The position numbers and the translations under genes were made by a program. The notes beneath the pieces were generated by a model, which saw only the letters and a list, made by a program, of their open reading frames with translations, was not told the DNA's origin and did no database searches. 64,000 nt of DNA from Kiritimatiellales bacterium. GTDB taxonomy: Bacteria; Verrucomicrobiota; Kiritimatiellia; Kiritimatiellales; Tichowtungiaceae. Position 1 is the first letter of the stretch; each line of letters opens with the position of its first letter. This document shows, piece after piece, positions 1 to 9,900 of the stretch. The stretch is taken from assembly GCA_041656295.1 (NCBI GenBank), contig JBBADV010000002.1, positions 197,191 through 261,190 on the forward strand. The letters run 5' to 3'.

Positions 1-59
1 TCTGCTTGAGCATTAAACATCGCCGGAGTTTGACTTTTTCCGTCGAACCGGTTTAGCAT

Positions 60-1094
60 ATGCAAATGCAAAAACCGGTACGCATGATGGATATTGCTGA
101 AAAAGCGGGCGTTTCCTGTACGACCGTTTCGCTGGCATTGAAAAATCACCCGCGCATTGGCGAAGCAACGAAAACAAAAATTCTGCGCATCTGCAAACAG
201 ATGGGCTATCAGCCCGATCCGGCGGCGCAGGCGCTGGCTTATAAGCGTTCGCAGACCTCGTCAGAAACCTATCTTGGCACGCTGGCTTTCCTGACAAGTG
301 AGTCCGGCGCGGAGTTAAGGAAACGGAACAAAGCATCGTCGCTTTGGGACCGGCAGCTCGAACAGGCCTGCCGGAATATGGGTTACCGGCTGGACCATTT
401 TGTGGTCAGATCCGAAGAAAAAGAACAGCGCCCGCTGAGTCGTATTATGCAGTCGCGCGGTATTTCCGGTTTGTTGATTCACGGCTATCACGAAGAGGTT
501 CGTCAATGGGCGCTTGACTGGGACCGTTTTGCTGTCGTCGCGCAGTCCGCATCGCTGCATGAACACTTTGTGCATAACGTACTGAGCAGTTCCTATCAGG
601 ATGTGTATGATGCGATGATGCATTTGAAAGGTCGCGGCTACAATCGTCCCGGATATTTTTTCACACCGCGAACACCGAATGCATACACCGCCGGATTTTC
701 CGCCGCAATGGAAACCCTGAATCTTTCCGCGCGCGTTCCGAAGCTTGCCGCAAAACATACGGATTATCTTGAACAGAAAGATGAATTTCTCAGTTGGGTG
801 AAAAAATATAAACCCGATGTCATTGTAACAAGTTCCGGTGCGGAATATATTGAACTGCTTGAAAAGGGCGGCTTTCGTGTCCCTGAAGATATCGGCTATC
901 TCGGCCTTGATGTACTGCCGGATACGATGCATCTTTCCGGATTATACCAGTCGCGCGAAACCACCTATAAAGTCATTGTTGACCTCATTCACGGCATGCT
1001 CATGCGCAATGAACTCGGAATACCGGAACAGCCGATGTGCATTCAGATTCCGTCAAGCTGGAACGAAGGAAAAACGCTGCGGGCGGCAACGTAG
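60..1094 (+). CDS. LacI-family transcriptional regulator
   Basis: 344 aa, a normal length for a LacI/GalR repressor. Residues about 9-30 carry the LacI helix-turn-helix (MMDIAEKAGVSCTTVSLAL), followed by the hinge region (MGYQPDPAAQALAY). The rest resembles a periplasmic-binding-protein-like effector domain, as expected for a sugar-responsive repressor. In-frame ATGs lie at 60, 66, 84 and 87; no clear Shine-Dalgarno precedes the first, and a TTGACT box at 29-34 would give a very short leader. It reads toward the polysaccharide genes at 2.7-11 kb and may control them, but no operator was identified. Family call is firm; ligand unknown. Confidence 0.9.
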   Translation: MQMQKPVRMMDIAEKAGVSCTTVSLALKNHPRIGEATKTKILRICKQMGYQPDPAAQALAYKRSQTSSETYLGTLAFLTSESGAELRKRNKASSLWDRQLEQACRNMGYRLDHFVVRSEEKEQRPLSRIMQSRGISGLLIHGYHEEVRQWALDWDRFAVVAQSASLHEHFVHNVLSSSYQDVYDAMMHLKGRGYNRPGYFFTPRTPNAYTAGFSAAMETLNLSARVPKLAAKHTDYLEQKDEFLSWVKKYKPDVIVTSSGAEYIELLEKGGFRVPEDIGYLGLDVLPDTMHLSGLYQSRETTYKVIVDLIHGMLMRNELGIPEQPMCIQIPSSWNEGKTLRAAT

Positions 1095-1229
1095 TTTTAA
1101 CTGCGAATGGTTGGGAGTTTGGGGTTTGAAGTTGGGAGTTCCATACCGCAGCTTTGGAAAATCCGCAGATGACGCAGATCAACGCAGATGGTTTTAACCG
1201 CAGAGGTCGCAGTTGGGAATTTGGGGTTT

Positions 1230-1381
1230 GGAGGGTCGCAGGCTCTGCGACTGCGGACGGCGAGCCGCCGTCCCTCCAAGGGTTGAATTGTTCATGTTTT
1301 GGAGGGTCGCAGGCTCTGCGTCCTAAAAAATGGAGGGTCGCAGGCCTCTGCGACCGCGGACGGCGAGCCGCCGTCCCTCCA
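1230..1381. repeat. left REP-like palindrome cluster
   Basis: Three copies of a palindromic unit start with GGAGGGTCGCAGG and end with CCGCCGTCCCTCCA: about 1230-1278 (complete), 1301-1325 (5' part only) and 1332-1381 (complete). Each complete copy folds as GGAGGG...CCCTCC with an inner CGGCGAGCCGCCG stem. The same unit recurs at 1960-2128. Confidence 0.8.
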
Positions 1382-1417
1382 TTGGGAAAATGAATATCCC
1401 TCCGGATGGGAAATCGG

Positions 1418-1888
1418 TCACCACCGCAAATGATGAATGATTCCATGGAAAGGCCACTCTTCCGGCGTGGAGGTTAATCCGGCGCGCACCGGGTTATATA
1501 GAATATAATTCCATTTTTCGGTATAGCTTTCGTCGCGCCGTAATTGAGTGTCCCAGCAATGGCGCTGCCACATGGGTTTCAGTTCCGGACACGCTCGACT
1601 GACAAACCGTTTCCAGTATGTTGTCCACGACAAAACATTTTCCGGATTGTGACATCCCGGCGAACAGAACAAATGAATGTGATCCGGCATGATGACATAA
1701 CGTCCAACATGCCATTGCTCAGCAGAGTTCCAGGCAGATATCAGCGCCTGGTGAACAGGCTCCTGAGCCAGGATTTTCCGGCGGCGGGCGGTACAGACCG
1801 TTAAAAACAGAATGACAGGTTTATTGAATTGTTCGATTGGAGGATAATGCACGGGATGGGTTCGATTGGGTAAACGATCAGAATTCAT
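1418..1888 (-). CDS. REP-associated tyrosine transposase (RAYT, Y1/IS200-like)
   Basis: 156 aa, within the usual RAYT size range. The HUH metal-binding motif is visible as MPDHIHLF (His70, His72). The likely catalytic tyrosine lies in SYTEKWNYILYNPVRAGL (Tyr122), a typical RAYT C-terminal signature. RAYTs are single-strand DNA nucleases related to IS200 transposases and are thought to mobilise or maintain REP palindromes. The gene sits between two REP clusters, which supports the call. The frame is intact and both His and Tyr are present, so it may be active. Confidence 0.85.
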   Translation of the reverse strand: MNSDRLPNRTHPVHYPPIEQFNKPVILFLTVCTARRRKILAQEPVHQALISAWNSAEQWHVGRYVIMPDHIHLFCSPGCHNPENVLSWTTYWKRFVSRACPELKPMWQRHCWDTQLRRDESYTEKWNYILYNPVRAGLTSTPEEWPFHGIIHHLRW

Positions 1889-1959
1889 ACGAGTACGGTA
1901 ATGGAACCAGCCGATCTTTTAAAGTTTAAGATCGCGAAATTAAATGAATGGTTGGAAAT

Positions 1960-2128
1960 GGAGAGTCGCATTTTTTAGGACATTGAGGCCAATGTCCCTC
2001 CACGGGTTGAATTGTTTATGTTTTGGAGGGTCGCAGGCCCCTGCGACCACGGACGGCGAACCGCCGTCCCTCCATTGGGAAAATGAATGTCCCTCCATTT
2101 TTTAGGACGCAGAGCCTGCGTCCCTCCA
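1960..2128. repeat. right REP-like palindrome cluster
   Basis: A degenerate unit at about 1960-1999 is followed by a complete unit at 2025-2074 and a short one at about 2105-2128, whose GGACGCAG-AGC-CTGCGTCC part is a perfect 8-bp hairpin. Spacer text such as GGGTTGAATTGTT is shared with the left cluster, so whole spacer-plus-palindrome blocks were copied. Confidence 0.75.
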
Positions 2129-2301
2129 AACTTCAAACCCCCAAACTCCCAACTTCAATCGCAACCTTCGAAGTCAACCGCTAAACCAAAAAAGGAATTC
2201 CGGTATTTCCGTCGCGTACTATAATCAGCCGCACTCACAGGAGAGGTGTGTTTAATCAAATTGTGATTACACCGTATCTAAGAAAAAAACAGGAGGTTGT
2301 T

Positions 2302-2480
2302 ATGAATAAACAATGGGTGGTTGGATTCTTGATACTGAAAATTCATACAATAAATCAAATGCAATTAAAGGAATGATCCTTTTCACACAGGGAATTTCCG
2401 GCAATGGAATTGTTCTGTTCAACAACGCCTGTTTTGGAACGACATTGAACGATGTACTTCTTCCAAAAATAGAGAAATGA
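2302..2480 (+). pseudogene. possible frameshifted small gene of unknown function
   Basis: AGGAGG at 2291-2296 precedes ATG 2302, but this frame closes after 24 codons. The +2 frame stays open from 2313 to TGA 2478-2480 and reads like protein (55 aa, ending NDVLLPKIEK), as if a frameshift near 2315 broke one gene. No family recognised. The rest of 2161-2730 shows only AT-rich sequence, a TTTACAG/CTGTAAA inverted repeat (2540-2564), and an 11-codon ORF with a good ribosome site at 2597. Confidence 0.25.
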
Positions 2481-2730
2481 CCAGAGTGCAACGCTAAAGC
2501 AAAAAAGAAATATCAAAAAAAATTATTGAGGATATATTTTTTACAGTCTGAGGCGGGCTGTAAATGACCCGAAACGAAAAACAAGAGGAGAGAGCGATGA
2601 AGGAAGTATGTATAGCATCTGATCGTGACTGATACAGCTTAGCTATCGTTAATGATCGAACGCGTGTTGGAATGGAATGGTCTGTTCCAGTGAATAGAGG
2701 CAGGTATGGTTAACAAAGGAGAAAGGTACG

Positions 2731-3465
2731 ATGAAATCAATAGTAAAAATTATGGCGGGGTTGGTGTTGGTAAGTGTTGCCGGTGTTCGCGGAAGTATAA
2801 TTTCCGAGAATTTTGACAGTTATGTGCCGGGCGATCTTGCCGCTCAAGGCGGGTGGTTCACGGCGAATACGATTGCTGATCAGACAATCACGGTTGTTGC
2901 CGGCGGGTCCGGGTTTGATGGGGGAGCGGGGCAGTCGCTTCGTATGTATGATAATGAAGCCGGTAATAAGCAGCTTATTGCGACTATGAATTTTGATGCA
3001 ATAGAGAGTGATGTGTCGGTTACGTTTGATTACAAGCATGTGAATGGCGCACAAAGACCAATAGTCAGCTTGAGGTCGGGCAACACCATAGCACTAACGT
3101 TAAGTATGAATTCATCAGGATCTGTTCAGTATCACACCGGCGCGGCCTGGCACAATGCCGGTGCTACTGTTACGCTTAGCAATGATACATGGTATCGCGT
3201 GACGCTGACGACTGATCTTGCGTCCAGCACATACGATATTTCTATTACTGATGTTTTCGGCGGTACGGTATTGGCATTTTCTGATGCCCCATTTGTAAAC
3301 ACTGTCAGCAATTTGTCCCGTCTTGTATTTTCAACACAAAATGAAGGTATTGGAGCTGATTTTTATATTGATAACGTAACCCTTGTTCCGGAGCCCGCCA
3401 CGCTGGGTTTGTTCATGATATCCGGCTTTTGCATAATGATGTGCAGAAGGAGTCTACAGTTCTGA
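2731..3465 (+). CDS. PEP-CTERM sorting domain protein (copy 1)
   Basis: 244 aa secreted protein. Residues 1-22 are a signal peptide (MKSIVKIMAGLVLVSVAGVRG). The middle is beta-rich and looks like a jelly-roll or LamG-type domain. The C-terminus has the full PEP-CTERM tripartite signal: VPEPATLGL, a hydrophobic stretch, and a basic end (CRRSLQF). PEP-CTERM proteins are processed by exosortase and exported to the surface or matrix. The start has a strong ribosome site (AAAGGAGAAAGG). A near-identical paralogue, including this ribosome site, lies at 5938. It probably works with the beta-helix enzyme encoded next. Confidence 0.85.
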   Translation: MKSIVKIMAGLVLVSVAGVRGSIISENFDSYVPGDLAAQGGWFTANTIADQTITVVAGGSGFDGGAGQSLRMYDNEAGNKQLIATMNFDAIESDVSVTFDYKHVNGAQRPIVSLRSGNTIALTLSMNSSGSVQYHTGAAWHNAGATVTLSNDTWYRVTLTTDLASSTYDISITDVFGGTVLAFSDAPFVNTVSNLSRLVFSTQNEGIGADFYIDNVTLVPEPATLGLFMISGFCIMMCRRSLQF

Positions 3466-3525
3466 TTTCATTATCGAAATCGGTCGCAGAATACCCCGTG
3501 GCTTGCCACGGGGAGGTTCGTTTTT
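3462..3525 (+). terminator. hairpin repeat, possible terminator after the first PEP-CTERM gene
   Basis: CCCCGTGGC (3494-3502), TT, GCCACGGGG (3505-3513) forms a 9-bp stem followed by GTTTTT at 3520-3525. The surrounding sequence matches 43922-43970 in reverse orientation, so this is also a dispersed repeat. Confidence 0.5.
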
Positions 3526-3551
3526 GAAAATTTGTGTAAAAAAGGTGTGAT

Positions 3552-5804
3552 ATGTTAAAAAACATAAAACAAGCGCCGAAATACGGTTTTAGGACAGTTT
3601 CTTATAGGCGGCGCATGCATGTTTGCCTGTCAATATTGACGATGGGCTTCATTGGATGCGGTGCTGAAGCCGTCGGGGCGGGACAAGGCGCCGCAGCAAC
3701 ACCTTTGGGAGCGATCATATCGGTCAGGGGCTCCGAACCGGCGCCGACCCGCTTATCGCCAGCCAATCTTAAAATGATGCCGGAATCTTCTACTGTGACA
3801 TTTGATTTGCCGAGCCTGCCTGAGTCAAGGAATGTTTGGGTGCGTCCTGTCGCGGAAACGGCAGGCTCTGCCGGATCAATCGTGCGAAGCGCTTGTTCCG
3901 AAATGAACGGGTTCGCATCATATGTTCTGAGCTTCGAAGGTATGCCGGATGGGTTTTACGCGTTAGAGGCTGGCAGTATAGACGCTGTAGATGTGCTGGG
4001 TACATTCCAGGTGCGGCATCGCGGAGCGGGCTTCACTTTCATTCCATCGGCATCAGTTTGTACAAATTATGCCTACCCTCCCGAAATCGCGTCTTGGAGC
4101 AGTGAAGATAAAGCACTGCAACGAACAGACGGGGCACAGTTGGTGCAACGTGTGTTAAGTGAGATTTCTTCCGGTGCAAATGAAATTATTATTTCTGCCG
4201 GAAATTATCGTGTGGGTGACTCGAAACAAGCGGTTTTTTCGCTGACTAATGTTCACAACCTCACGATTGACGGTGGCGGGGCTGTTTTTTGGCTGACGGA
4301 TATGGCAAGCCGACTATTTGATCTAAACGGGTGTTCGAATGTCTTGCTTAAGAATTTCACGGTTGATTACGATCCGTTGCCTTATGTTCAAGGCACCGTC
4401 TCTCGTGTTGTAACCACGGCTCCGGCCTGTCTCGAGTTTGTGCTGGACCCCGGGTTTGAGGGGGCAATGCAGAAATACCAAAGTTTTTCGCCGAAAAAAA
4501 CAGGACAAATTCATATTTTTACGGCGGACGACAGCGCGGGGCTGCCCTTAGCTCCGCTCTGGATTGCCGGACATGACAAGTCCTTACCAATTGAATACGA
4601 TGCGACTACACGTAAAGCCCGTGTGCAATTGGCCGTTCGTGAAGAATCCCGTGCACAACCGGGTTGGGGTATTGCAGCGGGCGATTTGGTCGCTCTGACG
4701 CCTCGTTACTACGGGAAATCGCCTTTGTATATGACCGCGTGCAGCGATGTTAAATTGTTAAATGTTCATTTATTCGGAGGGGGGCGATTCGGTGTTGAAA
4801 GCATAGTTTCGAGGGGTCTTGAGTTAGACGGCTGCCGGCTCGTGCGCAGGCCGAATACCCGCCGTCTGGTTTCGAGTAATATGGATGGATTTCATCTTCG
4901 GAACAATGTCGTAGGCCCCCGTTTGTTTCAGTGCGTAGTCGAAGCCTCAATGGATGATGCGATTGCTATGCCCGGAATGAATGCGTTTGTTTTACGACAG
5001 AAATCTCCACAGGAACTCATTGTGGCAACCAGATCGAAGGATGTGGACATCAATGCGGAGGTCGGGTCGCGGTATGAATTCTTTACCGGCACTGAATTTG
5101 TAAAAGAAGGGGAAGCGATTGTGACTGCAATCGAAGAGGCTCCGGGGGAAAAATCCGCTCTCCCCCCGGGACTGCCGTTTTCCTGGATAGCAGAGCTGAT
5201 GGACGCGTTGCGTCCGTACTGTATCACACTGGACCGTCCGGTGGAGGTCGCAGCCAACTCCTATGCCATATCGGATTTATGGCAGGCTTCGGGATTTGAA
5301 ATCACGGACTGTTACATTCGAAACAACTGGGCATTGGGAATTCGTGCCACCGGTGTTGGAGGAAGAATAAGCGATTGCATTTTTGATTATACGCAGGGAA
5401 TCGGAATGCGCTTGGATAATCGATGGTTGATTGGTTCGGTGATTAGCAATCTGTCAATTTCCGGCAATGTTTTTTATAAAGTGAGACCGGATTCGCCATC
5501 CAATATACCAATATGCGTCACTCTTAATCCCCGGGACGGTGTGAGTGTGCCGGTTTTCGATTGTGTCAATATTATGAACAACCAGATCATTGATGCCCCG
5601 TATGCCGGTATTTTTGTCAGCGATACAACGCATTTAAATATTACTGGTAATCAATTTATGAAAACAACTCTGAAGAACAATGATCCGTTTCCGGAAATGA
5701 ATACGGTCATTGTGTTAAGCAACTGTCCTGAGGCAGTACTTGACGCGAATAACTTTGTCGACGCTAGTTCGTTTTCGACGAACAATGTGTCGATAGAAGA
5801 GTGA
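3552..5804 (+). CDS. secreted right-handed parallel beta-helix protein, putative carbohydrate-active enzyme
   Basis: 750 aa. The N-terminus has a basic then hydrophobic segment ending near Cys36 (MGFIGCGAE), either a signal peptide or a poor lipobox. From about residue 210 there are repeated short beta-strand units of parallel beta-helix type (NVHNLTIDGGGAVFW, CSNVLLKNFTVDYD, SNLSISGNVFYKV, THLNITGNQF). Such folds occur in pectate-lyase-like lyases and in glycosidase families such as GH110 and GH141; the exact family cannot be settled here. It lies between two copies of a PEP-CTERM gene, suggesting a shared polysaccharide substrate outside the cell. Ribosome site AAAGGTG just before ATG. Confidence 0.75.
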   Translation: MLKNIKQAPKYGFRTVSYRRRMHVCLSILTMGFIGCGAEAVGAGQGAAATPLGAIISVRGSEPAPTRLSPANLKMMPESSTVTFDLPSLPESRNVWVRPVAETAGSAGSIVRSACSEMNGFASYVLSFEGMPDGFYALEAGSIDAVDVLGTFQVRHRGAGFTFIPSASVCTNYAYPPEIASWSSEDKALQRTDGAQLVQRVLSEISSGANEIIISAGNYRVGDSKQAVFSLTNVHNLTIDGGGAVFWLTDMASRLFDLNGCSNVLLKNFTVDYDPLPYVQGTVSRVVTTAPACLEFVLDPGFEGAMQKYQSFSPKKTGQIHIFTADDSAGLPLAPLWIAGHDKSLPIEYDATTRKARVQLAVREESRAQPGWGIAAGDLVALTPRYYGKSPLYMTACSDVKLLNVHLFGGGRFGVESIVSRGLELDGCRLVRRPNTRRLVSSNMDGFHLRNNVVGPRLFQCVVEASMDDAIAMPGMNAFVLRQKSPQELIVATRSKDVDINAEVGSRYEFFTGTEFVKEGEAIVTAIEEAPGEKSALPPGLPFSWIAELMDALRPYCITLDRPVEVAANSYAISDLWQASGFEITDCYIRNNWALGIRATGVGGRISDCIFDYTQGIGMRLDNRWLIGSVISNLSISGNVFYKVRPDSPSNIPICVTLNPRDGVSVPVFDCVNIMNNQIIDAPYAGIFVSDTTHLNITGNQFMKTTLKNNDPFPEMNTVIVLSNCPEAVLDANNFVDASSFSTNNVSIEE

Positions 5805-5937
5805 TGTTTTTTCTGGTAAGAACAGTTTTAAACTTCTTCCTGAACGTCATCATGATCTTTGGGTTCATCACAGAGCAGCGTCTCAGAGTTGTCTTTGAGT
5901 TGAGAGGTTAGGCGGGTTAACAAAGGAGAAAGGTACG

Positions 5938-6653
5938 ATGAAATCACTAGTAAAAATTATGGCGGGGCTGGTGTTGGTAAGTGTTGCCGGTGTTCGCGGA
6001 AGTATAATTTCCGAGAATTTTGACAGTTATGCGGCGGGCGATCTTGCCAATCAAGGCAGGTGGTTCGTGGCGAATGTGAATGATCATCAGACAATCACGG
6101 TTGTTTCCGGCGGGTCCGGATTTGACGGGGGAGCGGGACAGTCGCTTCGCATGTATGATAATGGAGACGGTAAGCAGCCTATTGCGTCTATGAATTTTAA
6201 TGCAAAGGGGAATGTGTCGGTTACGTTTGATTACAAGTGTGTGAATGGCGCACACAAACCGGTAGTCAGTTTGAGGTCGGGCAGCACCGTAGCACTAACG
6301 TTAAGTATGAATACGTCAGGATATGTTCAGTATTTCTCCGCCGGGGCCTGGCACACTACCGGTGTTGCGCTTAGCAATGATGCATGGTATCGCGTGACGC
6401 TGACGACTGATCTTGCGTCCAGCACTTATGCTATTTCTATTACTGATGTTTCCGGCGGTACGGTATTGACATTTTCTGATGCCAAATTTGTAACCGCTGT
6501 AAGCAATTTGTCTCGTCTTGTATTTTCAATGAATAATGAAGGTGTTGGAACTGATTTTTATATTGATAACGTAACGTTAGTGCAGTTCAGGAGCCCGTCA
6601 CGTTAGATTTATTTACGATATCCGGCTTTTGCATAATGATGCGCAGGAATTGA
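5938..6653 (+). pseudogene. PEP-CTERM protein (copy 2) with frameshifted sorting signal
   Basis: Paralogue of the 2731 gene with the same signal peptide, the same ribosome site and an aligned body. The open frame runs 5938-6606 (222 aa) and ends NVTLVQFRSPSR. The alternative frame from about 6585 to TGA 6651-6653 reads QEPVTLDLFTISGFCIMMRRN, which aligns with the PEP-CTERM tail of copy 1 (EPATLGLFMISGFCIMMCRR). A small indel between NVTLV and the PEP motif has therefore removed the sorting signal. The protein may still be secreted, but would no longer be an exosortase substrate. Upstream duplication and the frameshift are seen directly; loss of function is inferred. Confidence 0.75.
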
Positions 6654-6856
6654 ACAACGTTCGCGATGAACGCGCACCGGAAATTGCGGAATTTATTGAA
6701 ATACATGCTGCGCCGTTTTTTGCAGCAACGACTGAGCGGGTTCCCTCATTGTGGAAAACATCACAGCCGTATTCGATGCGGGACGGGCGCAATCTGTATT
6801 TTGAAATTCCGGGAGAAAATAAAATAAACCGGCATAAGCGCGGATAAAAATGGCAG

Positions 6857-6878
6857 GGCGTGCAGTCCTTTGTGCGCC
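6857..6878. repeat. dispersed GC-rich hairpin, copy 1
   Basis: GGCGTGCA-GTCCTT-TGTGCGCC forms a stem with two wobble pairs. Related copies lie at 34481-34502 and 59189-59210. Confidence 0.6.
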
Positions 6879-6919
6879 GCACAGACGTAAAGAAATTTTT
6901 TAAAAAAAGAGTGAAAATT

Positions 6920-9900
6920 ATGTTTAGCGGGGGAAAGAAAATGGTTTCAATCATTTTTACGGCGATGTTTTCGGTGCTGTCATTTGCGGCGGACGGCGCG
7001 GATGCAATACAGATTAAAAGCTGGGCGGCTTCCGGCCCGGCAACATTTGATTCAACTGTCGTACGCAGTGAATTCGGCAACCCGTCGTTGCGGATTGAAC
7101 GGATCGGCGGCGCGGGAACACCGGAGTTTTTATCAGATAAAATTCCGCTGCCGGACGGCGAAGATCAATGGATTGTTTCCGGCTGGATGAAATTAAAAGA
7201 TTTATATTTTGAAGATCCGAGTTTTCGATCCACTGTAACCTGTCAGTGGTTTGATAAAAATGGAAATCCTGTGCAGGGCGACGGTGCGGTGTTTAACAGT
7301 TATGATATCCAGCAGCAGGAGCGCTTTTCGCTGAGCTCAGGAACTCTTTTAGCGTTCGACTGGATTTATATTCAGAAGCTCATCCGGCGCCCTTCCAGCG
7401 CAATGCAGATTCAGTTTAAATTCGGATTTGCCCAAGGTGATGGTACGGCATGGCTGACGGATTTATATATGCGTTCCGCCGCCAATGCGATGGATTCCGG
7501 CGGCGCGCTGCTGCCGGCGCCGGCTTTCCGTTTTCGCGACGGAGCGTATGCATTAAAGGATTCAAATAAAGATAATCTGCCGCTCTTTTCTCCCGGTGAG
7601 CCGGTGACGTTTTCAATTTTCCCATCCGAAGGAAGCTGGGAAAAACTTATAATAAAACTGACTGACCGGGACGGCGGCATCTTATGGAGCGCCGGGCAGT
7701 CTGTCGCCGGCAGTCAAGAGGTTATGATTACGATCCCGGCGGATGTTGTGCGCGATGTGCCGTGTGAACTGCTTGAACTGAATTTGAAACTGACCGGAAC
7801 CGGAATTCAATCGGAAACTGCGCTGATCGGATTCGGAATTCTGCCGGCGCGCGAGCCGATATCGCGCGAAGCTCAATTGAACTCTCCATTCGGAATGATC
7901 GGCAGCAATGCATCGACTACACCGCGCGGAATGGAAATGATGCGCCGTACCGGCATTCAGTGGGTTCGTCAGCGCGGGCAGCGCTGGTATCAGCCGGAGC
8001 GGGATGTCCCGCAGGAGATTGCCGACGGGCAGTTTGTTAAAGATTCCAAACGCCTTTATGATAACGGCTTCATGCCGCTGATTCAGATTTTCGGGGTTCC
8101 GGCGCCGGACTGGGCGCTGGATCCGGACTGGTTCCATCGCGGCAATAAGCAGCATCTGCTGGTCGAACCGTTTAAAGAATGGATGACGAATGTGGCCGGG
8201 TCGATGCCGGAAGAATTTATCTATTTCAAAATGCTGAATGAACGCGACCGTGATCCGCGCCCGGAATATCTGGATAAGTTTGTTGAGTTGATGAGCGCCG
8301 GCGCGGCTGCGTTTCGTGCCGTTCGTCCGGATGCAATCATCAGCATGGACGGCGGATTCACGCCGGAGATTGTCACCTATCTGCTTGAACGCGGATTTTA
8401 TGATCATCTGGATTCCGTCGATTATCATTTATACGGCGATTTTAATCTCGTACTTGATTTGAACGACCGGCTGAAGCTGGTCCGCGACGCCGGGTATCAA
8501 CCGGCGGTGATCGCCAGCGAGTTGGGCGTGGTTACAGGCTCCGGCGAGCCTACGGTTGATCCGCGTAAAATCGCGCGCGGACTGTTCCGTAATGTTTCAA
8601 GCTGGCTCGCCATCGGCGGCACGCAGTTTTATGAATTTCTCTGGGGAACCATCGACGACAGAACAACACAGATGTTTGCGAATCAGTTTCTTGTTTCCGG
8701 CGACGGCGATTTCCCGACGGCCAGTCTGTTTGCCTACGCACAGCTCAGCCGCGTGCTCGAAGGCGCGAAACTGCTTAACGGGCCGGTGCTGACGAACGGC
8801 CTTCATATCATGTCGTTCATGCGCGGCGATGAGCGGACGGACATGATCTGGGCGGACGGCGAACGCGCGCGCGCCGGCTGGAAGGGCGCCGGTGAGTTAA
8901 CGGTCATTGAAGCGCTCGGACGAACAACGGTGCTGCATCCGTCAGAGAACGGAGTGATTATTGAAGTTGGCCGCGCGCCGGTGATGGTTATTTCAAAAGC
9001 GGAAGTAGAAATTATCAACGCCGGCGAAGTGTTTCCGGCCGCGCCGGCGTTTGCGGTTTCGCAAAACGGCGGATTAATTTCCGCACGCGCCGCAACGGAA
9101 TGGACGGTTGCGCCGGTGCTGCCGCGCGGATGGACGGCGGAGTCCGCCGGTCGTCAATCGTGGAACGTTTCAATGCCCGCCGGCGTTTTGAATGGCGACT
9201 ATACATTGCGGTGGCGCCTGTCAGACGCCGCCGGTAAAGACCGCGCCTTCGTGTTTGATGCGCTGACTGTTGTGCCGGAGCTGAGTGTTGAAGTGATTGG
9301 AAATGTGAAGAGCGGCGGAAAGGAAGCCGATATCGTTTTACAGAATCGCGGCAGCTCGGCATGGAACGGAAATATTGAAACCGTATCTCCGCCGGAAGGC
9401 CGTCTGTTTCCCGAAACAAAACTCTGGAAGAATGTGACTGTGCCGGCGGGCGAAACCGTCCGGCTGACATGGAAAATGAATCAGCCGTTTCCGGCAAATG
9501 AATATGATAAAGATCCCGTGTTTACCATCCGGCTGATGTCCGGCGACCGTCCGCCGGTTGAAATAAAATCGCGGACAACCTTCCGCGAGATTCCAAAATT
9601 CAGCGGCTTTATTTCGGCGGATGGAAATCTGAATGAATGGACAAACGCCCGGTGGATGGAAATTCCGGCGGAACGGTTTGTCCGGTTGAATCGCGACGGT
9701 TCGGAATATATTCCGGCAAATAAAGCACGCGTTGCGCTGGCGCACGGCGAAAAGTGGCTGGCATTGGCGGTTGAAGTGACCGATTCGATCCATTGGAATG
9801 AACATCCGCCGGCGACGATGTGGCAGGGCGACGGCATTGAATTTGTGCTTGGCGTTCGCCCCGGTAATAAACAGGAACTGCCGGCGGAATTTTACAAGCT

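Larger units (their letters stand above)
1107..2158. mobile_element. RAYT transposase unit with flanking REP-like repeats and outer inverted repeats
   Basis: A REP-associated tyrosine transposase gene (1418-1888) is bracketed by clusters of the same palindromic sequence on both sides (1230-1381 and 1960-2128). The outermost sequences are imperfect inverted repeats: GTTGGGAGTTTGGGGTTTGA near 1109 on the left, with its complement near 2130-2156 on the right. The layout is that of a RAYT/REP island. Whether the outer repeats are true element ends is inference. Confidence 0.6.

Noticed and set aside
315..932. 205-codon open frame on the minus strand inside the LacI gene
   Set aside because: Wholly antisense to a well-supported regulator, no ribosome site, composition of a shadow frame.
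6860..6919. GTG 6860 as start of the glycosidase
   Set aside because: It lies in a dispersed hairpin repeat and would place 20-27 basic residues before the signal peptide.
7682..8428. 248-codon minus-strand frame inside the glycosidase gene
   Set aside because: Mirror of coding sequence in a GC-skewed codon position; no motif or ribosome site.
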